Positions 51,809 through 62,900 of a DNA stretch of 64,000 nucleotides are shown one piece after another. Every line of letters begins with the position of its first letter. The stretch's first letter is position 1. The notes under the pieces are model-generated. The model was not told the DNA's origin, made no database searches, and saw nothing but the letters and a program-made list of their open reading frames with translations. Location of the stretch: contig CM053243.1 in assembly GCA_028583405.1 (NCBI GenBank), positions 35,987,420 to 36,051,419 of the forward strand, in the 5' to 3' direction. Both the position numbers and the translations under genes were made by a program. This DNA is from Pogonophryne albipinna. Taxonomy: Eukaryota > Chordata > Actinopteri > Perciformes > Artedidraconidae.

Positions 51809-53155
51809 ATGGAGGAAACCATTCAGAGCAAAGAGTGTGCCTTTGGGGGCTACCTTGCATTGTTATCACCCAGGAAGAGCGCCTCTTCAACCCCTGTTCC
51901 TACTAGGAAACAGCCGTGGACAGCTGCTAAAGGGAGAATTACAAACAATCCTCCTAAACCACCAAGTGTGCCAATCCAGAACAGATACGCTCCGCTGACC
52001 GAGAACCGGAGATCTCTTTCTGATGACCTGAATAACCTGTCCTCTTCATACAGCAGGGTAAGGACCAATAGCTACTCCAAAAGTAAAAGGCTAGAGGGAA
52101 AGCTAACGACTGGGCCTGAAACTCTGATTGTGGGTGACTCTGCTGTAAGAGATGTAAAAGGTCTGTGTAGTAAGAACAACACCAAAGTACTCTGTTTTCC
52201 CAAGGATGTGGTCTCTGACTTGGCTGAGAAGATCCTGCATATTTGGGCTGAACATCAGACTGTGAAGAATGTGGTACTGCACATTGGAACAAATGATGTT
52301 GTGAAACAACAGTCAGAAGTGCTGAAAGAAGACTTTAAATGTCTGTTGGAAACTGTCAGCTCTCTAAATGCAGAGGTGTTCATCAGTGGCCCTCTACCGC
52401 CAGTCAGAAGAGGAGTGGAGAGATTCAGCAGATTGTTTGCACTGAACACCTGGCTTTCAACTGTCTGTACTGACCATTCTGTCAATTTTATTGACAATTT
52501 TAACTTTTTCTGGGATCGCAGACATCTTTTCAAGGCAAATGGAGTTTGCCTGAACAAGTCAGGAGTGAAATTGTTTATCTCTAACATATTCAACTGCCTG
52601 CGTCATCAATCTGTTCCCTCTGCCAAGGACAAGCGGCAAGAGGAATCAAAACAGGAGAAAGACACAACACATCGCGCAGAAAACCCTGAAGAAGTATCAC
52701 TGCACCCGCCTGAGGAATGTTCTGATTATGGGAGACCTATGAGACACATGGAGGAGTCTCCACTGCCCGTCACCCCCCCTGTCAACGCCTTTGAGGATAC
52801 TTCGTTCACCCTTTCACCCTCGCCCACCCTCCTGGAGATCGTTGAACACATGAAGGAGATACAGAGGGTTGGCACAGATTCCTTCCTGGAGTTCAATAAC
52901 CAAACTAAGGCGATACGCAGGGCTGGCAGCATGTCCTTTACCCCCGCTCCTCAACGACGCCCACCAAAATCACCGCAGAGACGCGCACCATCTCCATTTC
53001 TTCATCAAGAAAGCATCTGCAGTCTCCGAAGCCTGATAAGGATGTGTGTGTACAAAACGCAACAAACTCTTACTGATATGTGCTGGGTCCAGGCTCAAGG
53101 GCGTATGGCACTCTCAACTCTTTCCAGGACATGCCAGGGCCCTGCCTACCAGTAG
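51809..53155 (+). CDS. LINE ORF1 with SGNH/GDSL esterase-like domain
   Basis: This is an uninterrupted 448-codon frame. A basic, Pro/Ser-rich N terminus (about 1-100) precedes an SGNH hydrolase-like region at about 104-262. That region has the nucleophile block LIVGDSAV (Ser111), the oxyanion block HIGTND (160-163), the acid-base block WDRRHL (Asp236, His239) and CLNKSG after it. Such esterases occur in ORF1 of CR1/L2 LINEs and are thought to bind RNA or lipid. The C-terminal 170 residues are low-complexity and charged. It overlaps ORF2 by about 76 bp in another frame. That this frame stays open while ORF2 is broken may be chance. The call as a LINE protein is firm; expression is unknown. Confidence 0.82.
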   Translation: MEETIQSKECAFGGYLALLSPRKSASSTPVPTRKQPWTAAKGRITNNPPKPPSVPIQNRYAPLTENRRSLSDDLNNLSSSYSRVRTNSYSKSKRLEGKLTTGPETLIVGDSAVRDVKGLCSKNNTKVLCFPKDVVSDLAEKILHIWAEHQTVKNVVLHIGTNDVVKQQSEVLKEDFKCLLETVSSLNAEVFISGPLPPVRRGVERFSRLFALNTWLSTVCTDHSVNFIDNFNFFWDRRHLFKANGVCLNKSGVKLFISNIFNCLRHQSVPSAKDKRQEESKQEKDTTHRAENPEEVSLHPPEECSDYGRPMRHMEESPLPVTPPVNAFEDTSFTLSPSPTLLEIVEHMKEIQRVGTDSFLEFNNQTKAIRRAGSMSFTPAPQRRPPKSPQRRAPSPFLHQESICSLRSLIRMCVYKTQQTLTDMCWVQAQGRMALSTLSRTCQGPAYQ

Positions 53156-56071
53156 CTTTGCCGATATCTGTGTTGATAGGTAATAGATTAAGAGTGGTGA
53201 ATCAGCTTAGAAACAGGAAGTGCTCAAACGTTTGTGTGAGTTTATCTAATTTAGCAGTGATTCCATGTCAGCCACAGCTTGTCACAAAAAATCTGACTGA
53301 TAGTGTATCTAACAAACTTAAACTAGCTTTATTAAATGTCAGGTCTTTGCCAGGAAAAACATTTTTAATCAATGATTTTATCACTGAGCACAATCTTGAT
53401 TTTATGTTTTTAACGGAAACTTGGATTGAACAAAATAACAGTGCTGTTCTTATTGAATCAACCCCTCCCAACTTTAGTTTTATGAGTCAGGAAAGAATGC
53501 ATAAGAGAGGAGGTGGAGTTGCTATTTTGTTCAATGATTCCATTCAATGCAGGAAGACATCTTATGGGAACTTTGCTTCTTTTGAATATGTGGCCCTTCA
53601 GCTGAAATGCTCCTCTCGAGCTCTGTTCCTAAATATCTATAGACCACCCAAATACTGTGCAAGCTTTTTTGATGACTTTACTGAACTGCTGTCCATAGTG
53701 TGTATTGACTTTGACCGTCTAGTCATTGTTGGTGATTTTAACATCCATGTTGACAACCCTCAGGACAGAGGGGCAAAATAACTGTTTTGTGTTCTTGATA
53801 GCTATGGACTGACTCAGCATGTGACGGAGCCCACGCACAATAAGGGGCACACTCTGGACTTAATTATCTCAAAGGGTCTGAATATCTCAAAGGTTGTGGT
53901 GACTGATGTTGCACTCTCGGACCATTCCTGTGTTTTCTTTGAGAGCTCTATTTCTGTTCACAAGAATGTTCAAAAAGAGGTAACCACAAAGCGATATTTA
54001 ACTGAAAATACAAGGGAAATGTTTACTCAGAATTTTTCTTCCACACTTGCCCCTGCTAACATCTCAGTAAATGAGCTAGTAGATCATTTTAATTCAAAAA
54101 TTAAAAATGTTATAGATGCCATTGCTCCAACTAAGGTAAAGGAAGTGACTGGGAAGAAAATATCTCCATGGAGAAAGGCCATGACCGTGAGAGCAGAAAA
54201 AAGAGTGTCGAAAAGCTGAACGTAGGTGGCGAAAAACAAATCTCCAGGTTCACTTTGAAATCTATAAAGAGAGACTTGGCCTTTATATTTTGGAATTGAG
54301 AAACGCACGACAGTCTTTCTTCTCTGACATCATTACCAAAAACAAAAACAATGCACGTGCCTTGTTTGCTACCGTCGACAGACTAACTAACCCCCAAGTG
54401 TCAGTAGCCTCTGAATTTCTATCCACCAGGGCATGCAATGATTTTGCCTCCTTCTTCACTGACAACATTCAGAAAATCAGACAAGCAGTCAGTGCCTCTG
54501 CATCAGGTACAGCAAATGTGTTGTCTCTGTGTCCACCTAATATCAATTCAGACACCATGACACAATTCCATCAGATTAATGATAAAAACCTAGAGGACAT
54601 TATACAACTTCTGAAATCCTCCTCCTGCTGCCTTGATATTATTCCAACAGGATTTTTCAAAGATGTTTTTCGTTGCATGGCCTCAGATCTACTTCATATA
54701 GTAAACAAATCTCTTCACTCAGGTATTTTTCCACAGGCCCTGAAAACTGCAGTCATTAAACCGCTCTTAAAAAAGAATAATCTAGATGCTTCAGTAATGA
54801 ACAATTACAGGCCCATATCAAACATGCCATTTCTAGGTAAAATCATTGAAAAAGTTGTTTTTCAACAGTTGAGTAATTTCTTGCATTTAAATAGTTGTTT
54901 CGATGTGTTCCAGTCAGGCTTTCGTCCAAACCACAGCACTGAGACTGCTCTTGTAAAGGTCTTCAATGACATCCACTTAAACACAGACAGTGGCAGAACT
55001 TCAGTGTTAGTATTATTAGATCTCAGTGCTGCGTTTGACACTGTTGACCACAACATATTACTCGACCGACTAGAAAACTGGGTGGGACTTTCGGAAACAG
55101 TTCTAAATTGGTTTGAATCCTACTTAAAGGACAGAAAAAACGTTGTTTCTATAGGTAAATACACTTCTGAGTTGACAAATATGACATGTGGGGTACCTCA
55201 AGGCTCCATCTTGGGGCCTCTTCTCTTTAACTCAGATAATGAAAAACAACAAAATAAGTTACCATAGCTATGCGGATGACACACAAATTTACGTAACAAT
55301 TTCACCAGGAGACTATGCTCCAATTCAAACACTGAGTAAGTGCATTGAACAAATCAATGACTGGATGTGTCAGAACATTCTCCAATTAAACAAGATAAAA
55401 CTGAGGTAATGGTTTTTGGAGCCAAGGCAGAACGTATAACAGTTAGCGCTGAGCTTCAGTCTGCAATGTTCAAAACAACAGATAAAGCCAGAAATCTAGG
55501 TGTAGTCATGGACTCTGACCTGAGTTTCAACAGTCACATTAAAACAGTTACTAAATCAGGCTACTATCACCTAAAGAATATATCTAGGATTAAAAGACTA
55601 ATGTCACAGCAGGACACTTCAGTAGACTGGACTACTGTAATGGTGTCTTTGCAGGTCTCACTAAAAAATCTATTAGAAAGCTGCAGCTGATTCAGAACGC
55701 TGCTGTGAGTCCTCACTAACACTAAGAAAGTGGATCACATCACTCCTGTTCTGAAGTCTTTACACTGGCTTCCTGTGTGTCAAAGAATAGATTTCAAAAT
55801 ACTGCTGCTGGTTTATAAAGCACTGAATGGTTTAGGCCCAAAATACATTTTTGACCTCCTGCTAAATTATGAACCATCCAGATCTCTCAGGTCTTCAGGG
55901 ACTGGTCAGCTTTCTGTCCCCAGAGTCAGAACTAAACATGGTAAAGCAGCGTTCAGTTATTATGCTCCAAATATCTGGAACAAACTCCCAGAAACCTGCA
56001 AGTCCGCTGCAAATCTGACTACTTTTAAATCCAGACTAAAGACTTTTCTTTTTGCCGCTGCTTTTAATTGA
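53080..56071 (+). pseudogene. Broken LINE ORF2 (endonuclease and reverse transcriptase)
   Basis: The first segment (53,080-53,781) holds an AP-type endonuclease: LALLNVRSLPGK, FLTETWI, LNIYRPPK and VGDFNIHVD. A premature TAA at 53,779 interrupts it; the same frame continues with LDSYGLTQHVTEPTHN and SDHSCVFF to 54,219. A frameshift leads to 54,290-55,267 with [41 protein letters not shown] and [14 protein letters not shown]. Another frameshift near 55,240 precedes YADDTQIYV. Further shifts occur near 55,390 and 55,690 before the last part, LHWLPVCQRIDFKILLLVYKALNG to 56,071. At least one stop and four frame changes make it inactive. Confidence 0.88.
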
Positions 56072-56216
56072 ACTATTCACATCTTAAACTGCACTGTAAC
56101 TTTTATCTTTTAATGTTTCTTTTATTATCTTTTCTTAATGTCTTTCGTTTTTTGTAAAGCACTTTGAATTGCCTTGTGTTGAAAGGTGCTATATAAATAA
56201 ACTTGCCTTGCCTTAC

Positions 56217-56975
56217 CTTAACAGACTCATTTCATATGAAACAAAGACGTGTCTCAATTTTAATACAAAATATAAGTAAATAGACTTTTGAAGACAAAAT
56301 TGTGACTGTCAGGTCGATTGATGGTGACACGTCATGCTGCAAAAAAGTCAAGAATAGGTTATTTCTGGTTAGGAAGTCTTCAAAATCAGGGTTGAAAAAT
56401 GACCAGGGTTAAACAATCTGCAAAAGCTGGACATTTATGAGCCTCGACACATAGATATTTACTGATTTACAGTGTTTCTATTATATTGTCCACCCCTGTA
56501 TGTAAAGGCCTGATAGTCCACACAGAGCCAGTTAAGAAGACAGGCACAACATTGCTTTACTGAATAGTGGTATTTGTTATCAAACATGCAACTCTTACAA
56601 AAGTCATAAAACCAACTGTTTACACGTACAAAGGTCCTTCTTTCCATCAGAACATGATACAAAATAGGCTTGATGTGTTTATAAAAACATCTCCTAACTT
56701 CAAATTACAATTTAGGCCTTTAAAGGATTTTGAACCTCACCAAAATTAACACATTTGTGTGATTTCACTTACATTGGTCAAGTATAAGGCAGCAGCAGTC
56801 TTTACAAAGAGCAACCGGAACAAATGATATCTACACGATGCCTTGTGTTTCCCAACTTCTCTCTTCACATGGAGCCAACCCTTTAAAAAAATAAATAAAT
56901 ACACTTTGTGCTTTTGGTTCAGAACCACTGTGAGAGTCCGACCCTCGACCCTGAGAGTGCGGTGGCAGGGAGGGG
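56217..56975 (-). other. Spacer and probable zdhhc13 3' untranslated region
   Basis: Minus-strand zdhhc13 ends at 56,976 and must have its 3' UTR here. I see no clear AATAAA on the minus strand close to the stop codon; ATTAAA at about 56,258-56,263 (minus strand) is one weak candidate. No other feature is recognised. Confidence 0.4.
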
Positions 56976-59900
56976 TCAGACCAAGTCGGTGTGTCCGAAC
57001 CCGTGCTGGTCGCGGCCGGGGGGGAACTGCTGCGTCCAGTCGATGATGGCCGGTTTGAAGAGGCCGCAGCAGCGCAGCTGGAAGAACGACGCCAGGTTCC
57101 TCATCACGCCCAAACTGCAGACACACCAATCAGGAGAGGGGGATCAGTGAGTGGTGACTAAATAAAATAAGTTTTTGATATAAAATGCCGTCATGGTGTG
57201 CAATATTGTTCACACGGTTCATGTCTACCAATGATATTTAAAATGTGTTTTTCTGTACTCATTTATATTTTTGGAATTGTATGTGTTGCCTGAAACTTGC
57301 ATCTATAGGGAAATATAAAGCATGTTTTGAACTGATGGTGCTGAAAGAGTATGAAAAAGATTGATTCGTGTTTATAAAACCTTCATATGAATGTGCCATC
57401 CTTTAACCTAGTAGTATTCTTTCCTCAGAAATCAAGTCCAGCATTGCAAGCTTTCAATGATGTCTATGTCCATTTGATATAATAACTCTGTCTTCTTCTT
57501 ATTTAACAAATCACTGGACTTTTATAAAAATAATTTCTAAAATTAACTTCCAAAGCAGAGCTCCATCTGTTCAAGGCCCAACAAACTAAGCTTATTCAAG
57601 CTCTATCATTCCATCTTATTATCACACTTTTTCAGGTAAGCCACTTAGTATTGCCGCTTGTAGCTCCATAGATACTGAATAGAGTGTTTGGCACTGTGTG
57701 TTTAATAATGAATCAGGGGGAATGTGCAAGAAGACATGCATTAATACAAAAGACCTTGACTAAAAACACATAAAGTTCCCCTGCATCCTAATTAAACTCA
57801 GTCATTAACTAAAGACATGTATCCTCTGAAGTCACATATAGATTTAAAGTGTTTTCCACCGGAAAGAAATCATTGGCATCAAAGAGCAGCGCTCAGTAAA
57901 ATCGTTGTAAAGGATTGTGATGACAAAGTGGCGTCAGTAATATGAACTCACTTGTATGGATTCTGTTTGAGGGGGACGGGCTGTCGCTGTTTCCTCTGGT
58001 GCATCGTCAGGCTGGTCCGCTCTGCTGTGGTCAGTCCCAGGAAGGCAATCTGCTCCGGCACAAAGAAAACATCAAACACTGAGGAGACATTTCCAATCGA
58101 ACTCTAAATGGTTTTATATGCAATATTTGAACATTTCAGGGATGAAAAGACAGTAGGGATGTAACGATATACCGAATATCGCGGTAAATAAACGTCCCAA
58201 TACCGTCGTGAGACTGACAAAATCTACCGCGGAAAAAAAAAAAAAAAGTATCTTTAAAAAATATATTAATTTTTTTAAACACTTTTTTTTGTTTTAAACC
58301 TTTATTTAACCAGGTGGTCCCATTGAGATCATCGATCTCTTTTTCAAGAGAGACCTGTCCAACATGGCAGCAAGTAGGTTACAACATGAACATAAAACAA
58401 CAGAACACAAAAGGACATCGTATTTACAGGGCTACATGTACACACCTAGAGACATTGACAAGTACCAACAGTATATTTATATCTCGCCCTGTCAATAAGC
58501 CTCACCTTCTTGGCAACAACGGTATTGTTTTTGAAGTGGTGGAGAGACAATGCACAGTTTGACCCACTGCTGTCACCCATGGCCAAAGCATATCTCTCCA
58601 TCCCACAGAGGTGGCGTTAGACTTTTTCGCTGTCCGTCATTTTGACAGACAGGATCGTAAAATGTCCGTCATAATCCCTTATTACCCGTCGGGTCTGAAC
58701 AGTTCACGAGAGACCACGCTCGTGAACTGTCAAGGGGGGGGGGCGGTGTTATGCCGTGTGTGCATGCACCTCGTGGGAGCGCACACAGCGTAAAGCAAAA
58801 CCTCCCAGACATGTATTGATCTGTACGGCAAAGTACGGTTTGGAAACTATATCATTTCCTTTTGGAGGGCATGCATAACACGGCATAAGACCAGAGCCTC
58901 GCTGCGGGGAAACGTTGGCGCTGTTCCGAGTTTGTTCTAATCTGTCAAAATGACAGACTGCTTTCAGATTTTTCCGTCATTGTTAAATAAAATATTCGGT
59001 TAACTGCTGTCCCAGCAACATCAGTACCAAGCGAGAGTGTTTTTTCCAGAGCAGGGGATATTGTAAATGCCCAAACATCCCAGCTTATAAATACCTGGAA
59101 ATGTGGACATTCTCATATTCCTAAAAACCTGTCTGATGATGCAGAGTGAGTGACTAGTGAGTTTGAGTTGAGTTACTTGAAAAACTAAAGTGAAACTTGA
59201 TTTATTTTATTGCAGGGTCTGATTATTAAATGTCCTTGTTTATTTGTGAGATGCAGTGGCACAAAGAAAATGCCTACTTTGTTTGGTAGTACTAGTAGGT
59301 ACAAAAACACTGGTTTTCTTGTTCCAGTCTGTTACTGTCACTTTGTTTTTGACAATACTGCTATCCTACTAAAATGCTGTACAAATCAGATTTATTATTT
59401 AATAAAGAAACATTTTCTGAGTAAAACATTTTTTTTTTTTTCTTTATTATTCAATATCGCGATAAATACCGTACCGTGGACTTGTTATCGCGATATTATC
59501 GTACCGTGAGTTTTTGGTATCGTTACATCCCTAAAAGACAGTGATCATTACATCTTTAATGTTCAAAAAGGTCTTGTTGTGTTGGAGACAAAACTCCGTC
59601 TGGAGGGAACTTTGGGATTTTAGCCTATGCAGACCATTTACATGCACAAAAACCTAAATAACACACTCATTCGGAGGTCTCTCTTCAGTTTGAGTCTGGA
59701 TTTTATGACACTCCTGATAGGATCTTTGCGGTCACCTGGTAGAGCTGCAGCAGCAGCATGAGGCCGGACCAGCAGGTGTGGTAGAAGGCGAGCAGGAAGA
59801 CGCTGAGCAGCCAGGGGGAGCAGGTGACCAGCACCGAGACCACCCCCCACAGGCCCTGCTCCTCGTAATGCAGCACACAGTGAGTCGCCCAGTCTGGAAA

Positions 59901-62900
59901 ACACACACAGCACAGGCATGTGTATCAAGAGGAGTGTATACTGCGTCAGAGTCTGTTATTACACCAAATGCAAAAGTACTAACATTTGAGGCAACCGTAG
60001 AACATCCAGGCCCCCATCAGCATGAAGGAGAACAGGAAGAGGATGAAGTAGTGGTGGTTCCTCGCACCTGGAAAACAAAGCAGAAAGGGGATTTTTTCTT
60101 ATTATATCAAAGATTTTCTTTGGGCACAAATGAGTTATAAGCAGCCTTTTTTAAGATCATCCTTACACTACCTATATGACAATAATCTTTTTGACACAGA
60201 GTACATGTCAATGGTCCAGTTTTACCAGTGTGAATTTTGATGCAAATTAAACTTTTTCAGGCCCTTAATAAAGCACCTCCACTATTAGAGAAACAAATAT
60301 TTAACATGTTTTTATATTTATAACATTATTCTCAAGTGTGTAAATGTTTAATTTAATAAAATGTTAAGTTCCAATTATTTTATTTGCTGCTATTACAGTT
60401 TTATTACGGTAATATTTGTTTTTTATTTACCTACACGGGTAAATATAATCACATTTTTCTAAATAACACTTTCTGAAGATGATGTAACAAAACACGTCAT
60501 TAATGTATCTTCTCTAATGCCTGGTAACTTGCTCCGAGGAGTCGTACCGATGCAGCCGTTGGTCCAGATGGAGTGGTGATCCTGCTTGGCCACACAGGCG
60601 TCACAGTTAAAGCAGTGGTTCGTTCTCATCGGTTTCTTAATCTGTGAAAACCATAACAAACACAATAATCTGCACTGCTTGCGTTGATAGACCAGAGTTG
60701 TATAAAGTGTTTGTGTTCAGATCCTCACCATGCAGGACGTGCAGAATATCCTGGGTTCCAGGCCGCCGGCTTCAGCCAACACCAACACATTCTGACGGCA
60801 CAAACAAACAAAACCCAGCTAATTTGTCAGAAAATGTTTTATAAAGATCATTGTATGCATAGTCAACATATAATGTCCCTCTCACCATTTTCTTCTCTTC
60901 TTCAGTTGCCTTGATGGAGCCTGGGTCGGTCCTGCAGGTGCGGAGGTAAAAGTAGAGCAGAGCGGTGGCATTCACAGTGAACAAAGCCTGAGCCGTGGCA
61001 CTGGGCCCATGTGGGGTCAACGGTTAAGAAACTCTCCATTCATGGGCTTGATCAAAAGAATAAAACAGCAAACAGCAGAGGTAACAGAAATGCAAAACAA
61101 TTCCTTATTTGCAGGGAACATCACATGATAGCTGTCTCATAACTGTTTTATGTTTACTTCCAAAAAAGGATATCTGGCAGGAACCAGAGGCACCAGGTGA
61201 CGATCATCCAGAACACTGAGGCCATGAGAGCTGTGGCAGGGAGGAGGCTCTGGAAGCCAGGACTTGGGAAGTTCCTGTTCAGAAAAAAAACATTTCTTAT
61301 TAAACAACATACAACCTGTTAGCAGCAGGCAAACGTGACCTGAAGCAGAATGTTTATGTTTAGATCAAACATCGTTTTATTGCGTTATGACAATGCATAA
61401 AAAGTTTTTGTCATTTAGAAATAGAAAGCAAAATATATGCATACAAATGAGACGGTGGTTTGTACTGATTGTATGTACCAAGAAAAACATAAAACAAACA
61501 ATAATAACGACTAAAGTAATCCCCTACCTTCACTGCCAGTGAGCCTCATACACACGATTAATTACCAGAAACATTGTTGAATGAATATGCATGCAATACA
61601 TATGCAGTGTTTCCCCTACCATTATCTTGGAGGGGCGCTGCGCCCCGCCAACGGAGCCCCGTGCCCCCCCTGAAATTCAAGGCTTTTTGCACCAAATTGC
61701 AACTAATCTATATCTATATATCTGTCACTTTTCACATTGAACATGTGCTCTTTTATGAAATAAACTAAACGCTTTCATTTTAATTCATGAGTTTAGTGTT
61801 TTTGACCCTAAGAAACACTGATGCACTAATCAATAACAATAATCCACAGCTCCTCACTCTGCTCCAACTGATCAGAGGATTTAAACAAAATATATCCCAA
61901 CAACGTTAACTGTGGTTAACTTGTACACAGGCTGTGTTTTGTTACTGCCTATTTTTCTTAGCCCGATTCCTTTTTCCACTTTAGAAGTGAGGGTATGGGC
62001 ATAGCTATGTCTCATAATTATTTGTGTGAACATAAAGATAATTTGTGTGTAAATATGTGATGTGTAAATGTAAAACACCATCCACAAATGCATTTAAAAG
62101 ATTTGCAAACTCACAAATAAATGTGCAAGTGTAAAACGGATCTGCAAATACACTAAATATTTTCACAAATAAAAAAAGGATCTGTGAATATCTCTTTAAC
62201 ATTTACAACTTTCGATCAGGCATTTGTGAATCCATTTTGTATTTGTCGAACAAAAATGCGCTTGCGGATCTCAAATCTCTGCTCGTGGATCTCACATTTC
62301 TGCTTGTGGATCGTCTTTTTACACACACGGAATTTTGAGACATATTTTCCGCCGGTCTCGGCTAAAATCTACTCGTGTCACTCGGTTATTTTCGGAAACC
62401 ACTTGACTGAATACACAACAAACAATGAAGAAAGAGTTTTATCTGGGCTGCTTCGCTGCCAGCTGCTCCCCCCGGGATCCGAAAGTGGCGTATAGCCTGT
62501 ACTTCAACTTCAACGAAAGTGCTCGATATATGCTGTATTGAACCAATAAACTAAACTAACTGTATCACTATAACATGATGATGATGATGATGATGGTGAT
62601 AAAGAATGCATCTAACGTTCCGCTGTTCATTATAATACAAAAACAGAGCATTAAACAAACCATCATGCTCTTACTTTGAAATCATGCAGAAATGTCGTCA
62701 TCAGCAGGCCATCACGTGGTTTCCGAAAATCACCGAGTGACACGAGTAGATTTTAGCCGAGACCGGCGGAAAATATGTCTCAAAATTCCGTGTGTGTAAA
62801 AAGACGATCCACAAGCAGAAATGTGAGATCCACGAGCAGAGATTTGAGATCCGCAAGCGCATTGTTGGTCGACAAATACAAAATGGATTCACAAATGCCG

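Larger units (their letters stand above)
51700..56216 (+). mobile_element. Near full-length but decayed L2-type LINE (family B)
   Basis: It contains ORF1 with an esterase-like domain, ORF2 with endonuclease and reverse transcriptase, and a 3' tail ending in GCTATATAAATAAACTTGCC and TTGCC repeats. The coding order and the SGNH-type esterase in ORF1 are features of CR1/L2 LINEs described in zebrafish. The 5' boundary is not defined by any repeat that I can see; about 51,700 is where LINE-like sequence begins. It lies in the tail-to-tail gap between csrp3 and zdhhc13. Short pieces of the same family end at 217 and 35,350. Confidence 0.85.
58154..59533 (+). mobile_element. hAT element with transposase C-terminal remnant, in a zdhhc13 intron
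   Basis: The ends are TAGGGATGTAACGATATACC at the left and the inverse of TAGGGATGTAACGATACCAA at the right. AAAGACAG flanks both sides (58,146-58,153 and 59,534-59,541), a perfect 8-bp duplication. On the plus strand 58,522-58,605 reads VLFLKWWRDNAQFDPLLSPM then AKAYLSIP, and 59,015 onward reads ATSVPSESVFSRAGDIVNA. Together these form the C-terminal dimerisation motif of hAT transposases, split by a later insertion. A LINE tail fragment also sits near 58,290-58,510. Most of the transposase is missing, so this is a dead, internally deleted copy. Confidence 0.87.

Noticed and set aside
56843..57150. Plus-strand frames rich in Arg and Gly
   Set aside because: They are antisense shadows of the last zdhhc13 exon.
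62184..62892. Two matching frames containing FCICR-MRLRISNLCSWIS on opposite strands
   Set aside because: They are mirror images generated by the arms of the inverted-repeat element, with no sign of coding selection.
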